From NCBI GenBank assembly GCA_024734495.1, contig JALMQS010000162.1, positions 1,116,001 to 1,180,000 on the forward strand: 64,000 nt of DNA. The letters run 5' to 3'. Below the pieces are notes generated by a model. The model had not been told where the DNA came from. It made no database searches and was given only the letters and a program-made list of their open reading frames with translations. Shown piece by piece: positions 24,789 to 36,767 of the stretch (its first letter is position 1; every line of letters starts with the position of its first letter). Source of the stretch: Forficula auricularia. Taxonomy: Eukaryota; Arthropoda; Insecta; Dermaptera; Forficulidae. The translations under genes and the position numbers were made by a program.

Positions 24789-26139
24789 CTTAAAACTGGA
24801 GGTTGGAGCTTATTATTATGCTTCATCATAGTTATAGATCAAGGGGTTTTCAGTCAGTTATCAATTAATTATATGTCAAAAATTCTTTTATTAATTACTT
24901 TTCTGGTTTATTTGAAATAAATTCTTTTTAAAAAATAAAATAAGGACTTAATTTAGATGAAACGCTTTCAAATTTTTTTTATTTTTTGATATGGAAAAAA
25001 ATATTTTGCCATTCCCATAACTCTACCGACCTGGGCTATAGCCCATTTAGACCATACGTAAATAAACTCCTGGTTTTTTGATTCTTATTCATTTTGACAG
25101 TGAAGCCTTGTTAAGCGTTCAAAAATGACACTTTATTACAAGTGAGCCTTTTATGGTGGATTATTGGCTTGACTCATCAGAAAAAACACCATAAAATATG
25201 TTGTTTTTTTTTTTAAGAAGGAAAATTGTTCTAAGATGGCCTGTATTTAATTAATTTTTTTTCTGAACCAGGGCTTTAAAGATTTTCATAAAATTTTCAG
25301 TATTTATTATTAATAATTGCATCTTTTTTGTTGTCTAGCATTGTTGAAAATCCTTTTACTTCCTGTGGTTTCAAATTTTTGTTTTCTAAAAAACTTCTTT
25401 CTCCATTTTTTTTTTTTTTTTTTTATTCTATTTGTGTCTTAATATTTTATCTGAATATCGGTTAACTCTAAAGATTCTTTCAAATATTCAGTTTTTATAA
25501 AAAATCCTAGTTTATTAATGTTTATTATATTCATAAAAATTATACTCGTGTCTTTAAAAAAAATTATATGAATTTATTTTAAAAGTTAAAGAAATCCAAA
25601 AATCATGAGGTCATATCCCTGACATTTTTATTTAATCTCCCTCTTTTAAGATAAAAATGCACATAAATACATTTTCTTTTAATTTTTATAATTACTTTTA
25701 ATTATTTTTTAAATGTTGATTTGTTATTAATACCGCGTAAGTGAAAGTCTTATAGAGCGTCCTAAACTCTAAACTCACTAGAATGTTTTATTTGGATAAA
25801 TAACTTTAAAAATCTTATGGTCACTACTTTTAAAAGACCGCAAATTGTACAGTCGTTCATTTTTTATTTTTATTCCAATTGAAATAAATACCGAGCTATT
25901 ACTTTTTTAAATGTAATGGGTCAAATATAATAAAAATTGAACAAAATCTCCACGGAACCGTTGAATTATCATTTTTGCTTGATATCGTATTTTTTACTCA
26001 TCCTCTTTCTCCAGTGGTAAATTCTTTTTCTACAACCACTCTAGAATTCTCTCGATTTTTTAGCAAGATTCAGGGTTAATTCTGAATCGTTTAAATAGAT
26101 AAGTCAATATACCTAGGTCTAGAGCTTCTCCCCTATATG
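24789..26139. other. AT-rich stretch without recognisable gene
   Basis: It contains a T-run near 25405-25424. No gene or repeat boundary is supported. Confidence 0.45.
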
Positions 26140-26625
26140 AATTCAATTTAAATTAAGTTGAAGGAAAAAAAATGAAAACTTTTTTAAAGCCTCGGTAGTC
26201 TTTTCAAATTTCGTTGATTTTGCAATATAGTATGTGTTCGCAAACAACAAAATTATTATTAATACAAACATACCTTTTGTTATAATTATACGAAGGGGAG
26301 TAAGTCCCGTAATTTGCTAAAGCTGTCCCAGACCTCCGCCTAGTTTTAGAATAAATTAATGTTAAGCATTTTTGACTCAATCAATAAAATTTCTAGATAA
26401 CAAAATAAATTTTTTCCTGTTTCAAAAAATAATTCCCTAGAATTAAAAATAAACCCCACTATATCATATTTTATTGATGAATTCTAATTGCTTTTATTAT
26501 GTTATTTAGTGTCACTGTATCATAATACTCTTGACAAAAGAGATACACTCTAATTGTTTTATTAATATTATATCAATTAAAACAGCCAAAAAATACAAGT
26601 CTCACTTCATTAAGAAGAAAAATAA
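26140..26625 (-). repeat. Dispersed repeat of about 480 bp (inverted relative to 38553-39020)
   Basis: The complement of this segment matches 38553-39020 throughout (shared AAATTACGGGACTTACTCCC and AAGTGAGACTTGTATTTTT). A third partial copy at 42085-42144 runs into the assembly gap. The minus-strand frame at 26573-26875 begins within it and is not a gene. Confidence 0.8.
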
Positions 26626-27309
26626 TCACAAGAACTAAATGAAAATTTCTTAATCTACCATCATTTATTAATTTTATCTCCAACTTTCGGAGTAAAATCA
26701 TGTGCTTATTTTGAAAAAAGAAAATTAATTTCATATTACAATAATGGTCTCTATGAAACATCTGATTTCGAAGGCCAAAAGTTGTAATAAATAAATAAAT
26801 AATAAATAATGGTCTCAACAATCTAGAGTAATATATATTGACATGATTTATGAAAAACCTTAAAAATTGTCCCAAAGTTACCCCTTCTTACTGTAAATTA
26901 AAAGAAGAAAAAACAAAAATTCCCTTAACTGTATTACCTAAATAATATATATTATCAAATCAAAGTTTATTTTTAAATATTTTCATAAAACAAAAAAATC
27001 CCCTAGAACTTGAGATAAATTCCCTAAATTAGCATCACTCATTGTATTACCAACTCACGGGAATAGGAATTCAGGGTAATTGTTTTAATTTTTAAATGTC
27101 GATCAATAGAACAGAAAAAATAAAATCCAAGTTTCCATTAATTCGTTTTATAAAAAAAAACCCCAACTAGTAGGGAAAAATTCCCTTATCTCTGGCATTA
27201 CTGTTGCAAGAACTTTGGGCTAAAGGAATGCAGGGTAATTGTTTTATTAATATATCTATTAAAAGAAAAAATAAATGACAAAATCCAACTGGTCCTTTCT
27301 AGTGTCGCG

Positions 27310-27350
<41 letters not shown>

Positions 27351-28770
27351 GCGTCTAAAATAAATGCTTAATATAAGGGACATGGCATTCTCTCTACCAG
27401 CAACCGATCGTTTTTATTACCGTCAGCGTTGAGCCCAACTGTTAGGAATTAGCTTTCTGGTTTTCTTCAAGGCAACGGCAAAAGGGAGGGATATTCGTCT
27501 TATAACGCTCCAGCTGTTGAGCTAATGTAACGCTGATAAGTCCTCGGCAATAACGGTCTGTTGTAAATATTCTTAAGGGAGAGGCTGGAATTGCCCTAGG
27601 ATCATTAAACTGCTAGCTGCCAGTGATGGAAGCGCCCTCTTTCGACCAATTCACGAGGAACAACCTTCCCCTATATAGTTTAGTATATTTAGTCTCTTTT
27701 GTTCCTTAAGCCAATACTCAAGCAAATGTACATGATTTAATATATATGAATCAATTAACGTAGCTATCTTCATGTGGTAGTAAACTTAATTAGCATTCAA
27801 TAAACAAAACACTAGGTAGTAAAACTTGAAACACACATTTCAATCAAAGGATATAAATTAAACGATTACTCTTCAAGTGTGTGTGTGCGTGTGTGTAGGC
27901 TTAATTGAGAGAGAGAAATATTTTCTTCTTAATTGAAAACTCTAATTCTTTTAAGTGTACTTATTTTAGAAATAAATATTTTAATTGGAAATTTCATTAA
28001 GATAATACTATAATAAACAAAATAATACAACGCTTAGTAAGAAATTATAATAATATGATTATCTTTTTTATTTCAAAATATTGAAAATTATAAAATTCAT
28101 AGTCAATTAAATTCAGAAACAATCCAGGTTAATATGACGTCACGAATCTGTTTAGACACATGTCTCAAATTTGATCATTCTCAAAAGAAAGATTCAAATT
28201 AACACAAAAGGAATATATTTATATATTTCAATCTCATCCATGTTTTTTATATATGTATTATTCTGAATTAGAATGTGGACAATAACTATCCTTGATTTCT
28301 TTGTTGATCTTTATTGATACTTTTTCTAGTAAAGAACCCCCTGAATTTAATTCATTTATTTCATTTTTGTAGAAATTTTATATAGTCTTATATTTTTTTG
28401 TTTTGAGAAATTTGGACAAGAGTAATCTTATTATTTTTAATAATTTAGCCTTCAGTATATTTACTAATACGTCTTCGAGTCTACAAAAGAAGAAGAAGAA
28501 ATGAAGAACTACTATATCAGTAGGAATATGAAATGTTGCCTTATTAGAAATCTTAGAATATTTATTGATCAAATTCCCGTTTTCTAGATAGGTAGAACTA
28601 CATTAAAATAAGTTTATTATTGATAAATATCTCTTATTCTATTAGTCTTGAACAAACATGCTTATCAATAAACTTATAGGCTATAACTAAATTATTCTGC
28701 AAAAAAAAACTTTATTTTTTTCATATAAGAAACGGTTCTGGAAATGATATCTACATTGATTTAGAGTGTA
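26626..28770. other. Noncoding stretch; GC-richer block 27385-27670
   Basis: Diverged repeats of GGGTAATTGTTTTA occur at 27075 and 27235. A TA microsatellite lies at 27313-27344 and a GT-rich tract near 27880. The 27385-27670 block is noticeably GC-richer but has stops in every frame and no signature I recognise. Confidence 0.4.
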
Positions 28771-29235
28771 AAATCTTTTTAATCGGAAAATTAAATCCGT
28801 TTTAGATTTGTTATAAGAATATTAGTATATAAAGCGGGTTTATTATATTAGAATGGATTAAGTTTTATCAGGGAGAGATTGGTCAGACAAGCTACGACTT
28901 GTTCGTAAACAAGCTCAGACCTGTTTGCTCGAATTAAAAGAAATCATTTAATTGGATAGTTATAGGATTTCTCTTTTGACTATTAGATGTTTGTACAATA
29001 ATTAGTACTCTCTGTTGCAGGTTCAAAGTTCACTCCCCACCACGACCCCACGACCCCTTGGGGCCATGGAACTAGAGAAGTGAACCTCACCAGGCCGAAA
29101 ACGACGCTCTCTAATAAGGAATCGGGCCAACCAGAATTTTCCTGTGATTCAGCGCACACGTACGCGTCTTCCAGGTGAGATTTTTTCCATTCTTTTTTGA
29201 ATTTCATTACTTTAACCATCACATATTTCCATATA
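28771..29235. repeat. Dispersed repeat of about 460 bp, copy 2
   Basis: A direct copy of 17334-17800, 11.4 kb away, with many substitutions and small indels. As in copy 1, it is followed further on by a GAGAGTAGCATGCTACTCTA segment (29385-29470). Confidence 0.75.
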
Positions 29236-29478
29236 ACATAATATGTGCGGGTGATTATTAAAGTAGGCTAATTCAAAAATATAAATAAAAAAATGAAAAT
29301 TATCTCATATTTTGTTTTGCATTAATTTAAAATACAATATTGTTCAAAAAATTGAACCATTAGATGAATTTGTTTTGAAAATATTTTGTTTTGCTGAGAG
29401 TAGCATGCTACTCTACAGAGTTGTTGAAAGAGAAATCAATGAGGGTGTCCACTGCTTGATGAAAATAAACATACATTA

Positions 29479-30117
29479 GGCTGGTCTTTATTTTGGTTAT
29501 TTTCGAATTTTTACGCTGACAGATGCTCATATGGTTCGAAAAAAAATATCACCCAAGTCTCAAGTCTCTAGCTCAATTTTAATCTGTGCCGAACAGCGAT
29601 GCAATTTTCCCATCTAAATAAGATGGGGTTTTTAAGCATTGAAATATCAATTCTTTATTCCAGCCTAAGCAATGGTTCAAAAAATTTGAAACTCTGTGGA
29701 CTTTATCCGTATAATAGTAGCTATCTTTTAGAATTTTTACAGATTTTTAACTATTATGATTTTTGAGTCACAGCTAGATAAAATACTGTTATATCTTAGT
29801 GTTAGTAAGTTAGATATAGACTCGAAAATTATAATAGCTTAAAATCTGTAAAAATTCGGAAGTATAGCTCCTATTATAAGGATAAAGTCTACAGAATTTC
29901 AAATTTTTTTAACCATTCCTTTTGTCGGAATAAAATATTGATATTACAATGGCAAAACCCCCATCTTATTTAGATGAGAAATTTGCATCGCTGTGTGGCA
30001 CAGGTTAAAATTGAAATAGAGACTTCAAACTTGGGGGATATTTTTTTTTATTTATATCAAACCCTATGAGCCTCTATCAGCGGAAAAATTAGAAAATACC
30101 CAAAATAAGGAATAGCC
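29479..30117. mobile_element. 639-bp palindromic TIR element
   Basis: TA flanks GGCTGGTCTTTATTTTGG at the left, with a near-complementary right end TACCCAAAATAAGGAATAGCC. The two halves are complementary along most of their length (CTGTGGACTTTATCCGTATA near 29692 versus its complement near 29880). Noncoding; probably a Tc1/mariner-mobilised MITE of foldback form. Confidence 0.85.
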
Positions 30118-31440
30118 TAGTGTATAGTGTAATAATTTCATTTTGTAAGAACATTTAAAATCATTTTAATGTAAGATTTTATATTCTTCAAATTACTATT
30201 AACAGTTTTATGGTAAAACCAATCGATATCTAGATGTTTACCAAAAATAAAATCTCTATAAGTTTAATTTGTTGAGGTAAACCCAATCGGTTGCATATCT
30301 TTCAGGCGATTCTTTTAGAGAAAATCTGTTAATATGTATAGTGAAAATATTTTGAAAATTTTAATAAATTACCTGTCATTAGTTACTTCTTAAATACATA
30401 TTATAGATTACATATATACTTATTAAACCACACCAAGAGGAAAGAACGTTCTGGGTTCAAAGATTTACATAATATGGAGCATTTTATTGTTAAATTATAT
30501 CAACTCTAGTCATATTCAAAGGAATTCCACTCTTTATAAAAACAAAATCCTTTAGTCTTTTCAATGTCCGTTGAATGTGTGTGTGTAATAAAAAGTATTA
30601 GTATCAACAAAGAGAGAAGCGACGAAGGACAGTCTTTCCGAAAAAAAAGTAAAAACGCCTCTGACTATGCTTGGAATTCTTTTTATCATGAATATATATA
30701 TAAAAAAGATCTGCCAAAAAATTCAAATTTTAATAACATTCTTGTAATTGTTTCGAAAAACAAATTGCATTTGACTCAACAAATAGATAATAAAAAAACA
30801 ACAACAAATTTTAGGGCATGACGTTGATGATATATTAAAACGGTTTTTTGTCAAGAGAAATAGTGTTGTTTAATTTATAAGGATTACGTACATCTAAATG
30901 TATAATTTATTTTTATTTAAATCAAGCAGATGACACAATTTTTAATTTAAAACCCATTTATTATAACGACTTTCCATTTAACTATTTAAATTTACTATTA
31001 ACTTTTACCTTATGAAAAATGCCTACCCCTATAAACAACAAACAAATTTGCAAAAGATATGCTTAAAAATTTGATAAATACTTAATAATTAGGTAGTAGT
31101 TTGATTTAAAATAATGAAAATGTATATTTTTGTTTTGAAAAATATTATACTAAAAAATAAAAGAGATATAGACGTAATTAAAATTAATGACGTCATAGAT
31201 CAGCTTGGATACTTATTTGAATATATACAATGAATTCAAATCAAAAGGAAAATAATTGAATATCGTGTTTTTTTTCCCCAGTGACAAAATAAATATTCTA
31301 ATTATAGTCAGAGGCCAGTTAGGACATTTTTCTGAAAATATACATACTAATGTAAATGGATTTACAAATGAAAAAAGTATAAAAAAATATTATTTTATTT
31401 CTCATCAGCAAAATATTTAATCTTATATTTGTAGTTTTAA
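30118..31440. other. AT-rich noncoding stretch
   Basis: The frame at 30564-30821 (85 codons) is Lys/Asn-rich and lacks a domain; I do not support it as a gene. Nothing else is recognised. Confidence 0.45.
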
Positions 31441-31606
31441 GGGCCAGTTTTATTTCGGTTGGTAAAGTCTTTGTAAAAGTTGACAAAGGGTAAAACCTTA
31501 GAATTCACCTTGTGCCCGACCGGACGGCCAATCAGATTGCATGCACTTTGGTTTGAGCCTTTGTGAACTTTTACAAAGGCTTTACCAACCGACATAAAAC
31601 TTGCCC
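31441..31606. mobile_element. PIF/Harbinger-type MITE
   Basis: The terminal inverted repeats GGGCCAGTTTTATTTCGGTT and the near-complement ending TAAAACTTGCCC bound 166 bases. TAA trinucleotides flank both sides, the target duplication typical of PIF/Harbinger elements. The minus-strand frame across it is chance. Confidence 0.8.
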
Positions 31607-31870
31607 TAAGTGATGTATTCACAAAACTCAAAATTTTTATTTTTCCTATTACTTTGATAGTAGGTATATTTTATAAATACCTATGTCAAATTTTAGTTTT
31701 CTAGTTTGACGAGAAGTTGGTATTTATTTACAAACACAAATTGTTTCAAATAATTAACCCGAAGGTTTGGGTATCTTTTTTTGAAAAATAGACGGATTTT
31801 TTTCATAAATATCACAGCGAAAAGCATTATATCAAGAAATAATTTAATTAAGTTAAAAAAGTTTTACATT

Positions 31871-31970
31871 GCATATCAGAGGGCTTCGCCCCCTCAGGAG
31901 TTGAACCCGCGTACAAACACGCTTTCCGGGCTTGTTAGTTCGACCCTCGAGAGAAAAACACATTCTGACA
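31871..31970. repeat. tRNA-like palindrome family, diverged copy
   Basis: TATCAGAGGGCTTCGCCCCC at the left and TTCTGACATGG at the right flank GGAGTTGAACCCGCG and TTAGTTCGACCCTC. The arms are less complementary than in 9507-9680. The surrounding AT-rich DNA (31971-32690) has a TA tract near 32076-32090 and no gene. Confidence 0.5.
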
Positions 31971-32691
31971 TGGAATATATCAAAGATCTGATATGCGATG
32001 TAAAAATATTCTACTAAGATCTTAGATTTTTGACCTTAATTAAATTCTTTCATTATAAATTGTTTTTATACTCATTTATATATATATATATTTTATTTCA
32101 AAATGCCTTTTGTACATTTTTTTTGAATTTATGAAAAGTTTATAAATTGACCGCTGACGTCAAAGGTGATTGTTTCTGGTTTTCTTTGATTTTTCGACCG
32201 ATTATAACTTTTTTATTTTTCTTTATTTTTCACATCGTTAATATTTATTAAAACTTTTTCCTAGTAAGAATTAATGTTTGTCCTCCAGAAGCGTCGCCCG
32301 CGGGCAGCTTTTTATATTCCTATTTCCCATCGAATCTTTACGATCCTATGTTTTTAACCCTGTCCCTCTATCCCACTAAGCTTGTGACAGTCTCTTACCT
32401 TGACCACCAGGGGGGCTTTTTGGAATTCCCATCGAAAATTCAAGGCCTTATTTTTCTACACTCGCCCTCTAATTCCGCCAAGGTATTGACTTCAATAAAC
32501 CCACAAGAATCTGAAAATCAGCTGTGCAAAATTTGGTTCATTTCAAGAATAAATAGTCTAGATAATTAATTTGTTGTATAGTTTCCTTTCCTATTTAAAG
32601 ATTGAATTTTACATTAATAGTTCCGCAAAACTTTGAAGACTAACTACAGATAATTTGGTCGAGATTCCACAAAGGGCTTTGGAATGAATAC

Positions 32692-32726
<35 letters not shown>

Positions 32727-32730
<4 letters not shown>

Positions 32731-33137
32731 CAGTAAGAACCTGATTTTTAGTAAGAACGGGTTCTTATTAGTTAAAACTCGTTTCACTCAATACATTTAT
32801 GGCAACTAGAATTTACTGATGTTGGTTAAGTTTGGTTCAAAGTTCTAGAATCTTCATTTTTGACCTTTCGCCTGCGTGATAATTTTCAAAATTTTTTAAA
32901 CGAAAATGTCAAAAATTAGAAGCAAAGTTGTAGAGGATGTAATTTTTGACATTTTCGTTTAAAATTTTTTAAAAATAAATACTCAAAATGAGGCGGAAGG
33001 TCAAAAATGAAGATTCTAGACCTTTGAACCAAACTCAACCAACATCAGTAAATTATAGTTGCCACATAGGTATTCAGTGAAACGCGTTTTAACTATAAAG
33101 AACCCGTTCTTACTAAAAACGGGTTTTTACTTCAAAA
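32727..33137. mobile_element. Palindromic element (TTGCAGTAAGAACC ends), copy 1
   Basis: Inverted arms of about 150 bases include AAGAACGGGTTCTTA at the outer end and GGTCAAAAATGAAGATTCTA further in. It is preceded by a TA microsatellite (32697-32726). A shorter copy lies at 40832-41115. Confidence 0.8.
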
Positions 33138-33250
33138 TATATACAGAGAAACTTAAATTGAAAGTTTTTGCCTAGAGTAGCAGAATTTTTATATATTGAA
33201 GGAGACAATAAAAGAGTGTGTCTTCTGCTGGAATTATAAATTTTGTTTAT

Positions 33251-33301
33251 TTATAACGAGACTATAGTTTCGAAGGCTTTATCTTCATCAGTCTATTACA
33301 A
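33251..33301 (-). ncRNA. Degenerate hammerhead-like core, left arm of Penelope-like element
   Basis: On the minus strand the order is TTGTAATAGA, CTGATGA, a shortened and altered stem II region, CGAAAC, TATA, GTC, TCGTTAT. The core boxes survive but stem II has lost most of the GAGGGC/GCCCTC pairing seen in the right arm. Confidence 0.45.
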
Positions 33302-33442
33302 TGGATTCACAGGAATTAATTTATGAATGAAAGGTTAAAATCTTTTATGTGGCTAGGTTAAGAAAATATACAGTGTGGGCAAGTTAAGAATTAAAATTTA
33401 TACTTGTTTTATTATTTTGACTGTAGGTGGCGTTCGTAAAGT

Positions 33443-33784
33443 TTATATTTTAGCGGCTATTTTTAAAATAAAGCTTTCGGGAATTTCTATTTTCCGATTT
33501 AAGAATTTTTTTGGTGAATTATTGTATGATTTTAAAATTTCTAACGATTCGAAAATACTAATTTTTAAGGGATCTAATTCTGATATAATTAATTTAATAT
33601 TTGATTCATCTGGAAAACAATGTTTCTCGGAGATTAAATGGTCTGCAAATGCACTATGCCCCGAACCCCCTTTAAAAACACTTTTGTGTTCCGAAATGCG
33701 TGTGTTTAAATTTCGTTCTGTTTTTCCTATATAGGTCGAATCACATTCTCCACATGTTATGGAATAGACACATTTTTTGTCCAT
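33443..33784 (-). CDS. GIY-YIG endonuclease domain of a Penelope-like retroelement (partial ORF)
   Basis: The 113-aa frame starts MDKKCVYSITCGECDSTYIG; the open frame continues upstream of this Met without a start that I would prefer. Residues 6-21 hold the Cys-x2-Cys pair and the VYS...YIG signature. Arg-29 and His-33 in TRISEHK match the conserved Arg and His that follow in Penelope-type GIY-YIG domains. In the family this nuclease nicks the target DNA for priming and is fused C-terminal to a reverse transcriptase. Here the transcriptase is gone and the frame is flanked directly by the inverted pLTR-like blocks, so autonomous movement is not expected. The intact frame over 113 codons suggests recent insertion. 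The plus-strand frame over the same interval is a shadow. Confidence 0.82.
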   Translation of the reverse strand: MDKKCVYSITCGECDSTYIGKTERNLNTRISEHKSVFKGGSGHSAFADHLISEKHCFPDESNIKLIISELDPLKISIFESLEILKSYNNSPKKFLNRKIEIPESFILKIAAKI

Positions 33785-33805
33785 TTTTTGAATTGTGTGA
33801 ATCCA

Positions 33806-33860
33806 TTGTAATAGACTGATGAAGAGGGCAAAGCCCTCGAAACTATAGTCTCGTTATAAA
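33806..33860 (+). ncRNA. Hammerhead-ribozyme-like motif, best preserved copy
   Basis: In order: stem I 5' strand TTGTAATAGA; CTGATGA; stem II GAGGGC-AAA-GCCCTC; GAAA; minimal stem III A-C/G-T closing a TATA loop; the cleavage triplet GTC ending at 33850; and stem I 3' strand TCGTTATAA. Stem I pairs GA/TC, then an internal loop, then TTGTAA with TTATAA (one G-U). This is the type I layout with a very short stem III known from Penelope-like elements. One unpaired A lies between CTGATGA and stem II, a departure from consensus that might reduce activity. Confidence 0.6.
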
Positions 33861-33918
33861 TAAATAAAATTTATAATTCCAGCAGAAGACACACTCTTTT
33901 ATTGTCTCCTTCAATATA

Positions 33919-36415
33919 CAGACATACTTTTTGCTTAAAAATTTTTTTTTTCTAAAAACAAATTTGGACATAATTTCCAATTAGTAAATCTTAAATTTTT
34001 ATATATTGGGGCTTTCTATTATTTTTTAAAGAAATAATAATAAATATCCTCCTTTAAATCACTTAAGTGGATCGAAACTTGACTGAAATTGCTTTCCGAT
34101 TCGTAAATTAATATAATGTAAAGTCTAAAAAAAAATCCGATAATTTAATTGATTTCTCAATTGAAGAGGGGGATGTTTTGGAAATAAATCAAATTTAGAC
34201 AGGAGTGTATTTCGACCCACCCCTCGCGCCTTGTCCCCTTTCTCTTTCACTGTCATGGTACACCCCCCCATCTCGTCTCCCTTAACCACCCCAAGGTTTT
34301 ATTTATCTACGTTTCAATCATTTTCATTGAAACAAAGGATTAATTTTGAATGATGGCGAATATAGAATCTATATTTGGCAGCAGAAGAAGGGAAAATTAA
34401 TTATAACCCCAAAAATACGTAAATAAAAAAAAAAATCAATTCACTGAGGGGTTGTAAAATATTCGTATTCCGGTGAAATAAGCTTTTTCTAAAATTCCTC
34501 CAAAAGATGGGATAATACCACTGGTTTTCCCTTATTGGTGTGATGAGATTGAAAAAGAAAAAAGATAGAGAGAGAGAGAGAAAGTTGTCTGTCAATCATT
34601 TTCTTTCATTTTATGATGTTTTTTGGCAATTAATTTTAAATGAAATTTTTATTAAAAACTGAAAAAAAATAATAAAAAATCATTTTCATTGCTTGAAACG
34701 ACCACTGAGTTCACAAAGGCCAAACAACATACAACTTTCACTTAACAATCTATTATATCCAGACCTTAATTTCTAGAAAAAAAGAACCTGAACAGTTGAA
34801 AAAATTATCTTTAATTCATATTCTTTAGCATTTCTATTTCTTGAATGAATAAAAAACAACCGGAACGTCGTTCCTGACCGTACCTGGTTGGAGCCTCTAG
34901 GCGAAATTGTTTCCAACCAGTATTTCAAATAAAATTTAGGATAAAGGAAAAGATTACGAAAACTGTATAAGTATATACAATTTTTAGTTTTAATTAATTA
35001 ATTTAAATTAAATCTAAATGTTAGTATTAGTCGGACGAGCATTTACCTGAATCTAAATAATAATAAATAATTTAATTAACTTCATCTTAATCTCCACAAA
35101 GCCAATCAGTCAAAAAATCTCTCATGGTTTCACACCAGGATTGGCCCTATTTGCTACCCTATTTTACACAAGTTTATTTTCAACTCCTTACTGCGTATCC
35201 AAGGTAACCAGTTTTTGTCTACTAACCTATTGAATTTACTAATAAACCTACATGGATGGTTGAAAATTGATCCCTAAGCCAGCCGGGCACAAACATTCCC
35301 CGAATATTCAAATATCAGAACCTCAACTATATTCTTATTCAAGGCAATGGCTCGTAAACAAATACTAGCATCTCCTACGATTTTTTTCATACACAGTTAA
35401 AAAAAATTGTAAATATAGTTATGTTGCCAATACAAAAATAGATGGGAAATTTACAAGAGTGCGTATAGTAAAAAAATACTATATTATATTAATAAAATCA
35501 CATTAAATCATTGCAAAAATACAAAAATAAATTGTAATTTATTTGCTTTTTCTTAATTAATAAAATATGTACCTATTAGTAAAAAATATGTTGTAAAATT
35601 ACAATTCTGTTATATCGAGCTCTAGAAATGATAAAATTTCTAATATATTTAATATATAAAGGTTAATCATATAAATTCATTTTTCCAAGCTTCTGGTGAT
35701 CGATAACCAGAAGAATATTTTCTTACGACCCAATGCTTGCAAGATCTAAAACAACTTTTTCAGAAGTAATAAAATGGAATATTAAATTTTTTAACTTCAC
35801 TTATAATTAGGCTTACCATGCGAACCGGTTTGACCTGGACTGTCCCGGTTTGAAGGTAGTTTGTCATTTTATTCCGGTTAATTAGGAAAAAATTAAAAAT
35901 TGCCGAATCTATATGAAGTTCAAAAGTGCAGAGGCAACATGAAAACTTTAATTGTGGACTAAATTTTAGTGAATAACCTTTTAAATATGAGACCCTTTTA
36001 ATGTAAATATAAGCTTTCTTCGATTTTTCTTTGAATATTTTATTATTTTAAATTATTTTTGACCCCTGCCCCCCTTCTCCCCCCTCTTCTGACTAACTAT
36101 AAATTTCACATAGTGAGTCATTTTCATAAGGTCGTATACCATGCGCGAAATTTTGTACAAATTGACAAAGGCTCTAGGTCTAGGACTTATATTGATAGTT
36201 CGATTTTTTTGAAGCCCTCTCCCATAATTTTAGCCCCCGAAAAAAATAATGATTCTCTTTCTTATGAAAACCATTTCAAGCGAAGAGATAAGTGAAAGTC
36301 GAGTGGTGTGCTTTAAACACGGTTAAATAATTAGAAGTGATAAGTGAAAATAATATGACGTACTATTCTAAGCCGATTAAGATTATCTCGGAAGATAAGC
36401 TAATAATAGCTTGAT
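33919..36415. other. AT-rich noncoding stretch
   Basis: There is an AGAGAG tract near 34566-34582 and a C-rich patch near 34260-34270. No frame has a domain or a convincing splice context. Confidence 0.45.
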
Positions 36416-36767
36416 CTAATTGGTCTCGATGGCTATATAAGGGAATAGATAGGGATAGTAGGGGTATGCAAGAAGGGAGATAGGGTCAGTGAGAGGGGTA
36501 TACAAGAGGGGGTAGATAGGGAGAATGGGACTGTAGAGAGGTATATCAGGGGGGATTGATAGTGGGATTGGCCAGAGTGTCTCAGACAGTGGTGAATGTA
36601 ACATCGAGTGGGAATATTACAATATGGCCTCTCCAACTCCATCCAGCCTCTCAGCTGACTCCACCCTCACTAATAAACAACCCTTTATCCCTTATATTAA
36701 TTATATGCATAGGATTACAGTATACATTAAATATAATTTTATTTCTTTCAACTTGTTATACTTTTAG
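36416..36767 (+). other. Purine-rich segment with TATA-like box and short ORF, unidentified
   Basis: CTATATAAGG (about 36432-36441) opens a GA/GGGA-rich stretch on the plus strand (to about 36560). An ATG at 36624 (ACAATATGG context) starts a 47-aa frame MASPTPSSLSADSTLTNKQP onward, ending at 36767 just before GTAAGTAG. The composition differs from its neighbours and I see no element termini. It could be a promoter plus first exon or simply low-complexity DNA. Confidence 0.2.

Larger units (their letters stand above)
33155..33918. mobile_element. Penelope-like element with GIY-YIG ORF and hammerhead-like termini
   Basis: Inverted terminal blocks (about 33160-33330 and 33790-33915) share AACGAGACTATAGTTTCGA and ACAATAAAAGAGTGTGTCTT. 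Between them is a minus-strand GIY-YIG frame (33443-33784). The reverse transcriptase expected upstream in a full Penelope-like element is missing, so this is a deletion derivative. Penelope-like retroelements are known to carry pLTRs in direct or inverted arrangement and to encode hammerhead motifs in them. Confidence 0.82.

Noticed and set aside
33375..33734. 119-codon plus-strand frame
   Set aside because: Opposite strand of the GIY-YIG ORF, which has the real signature.
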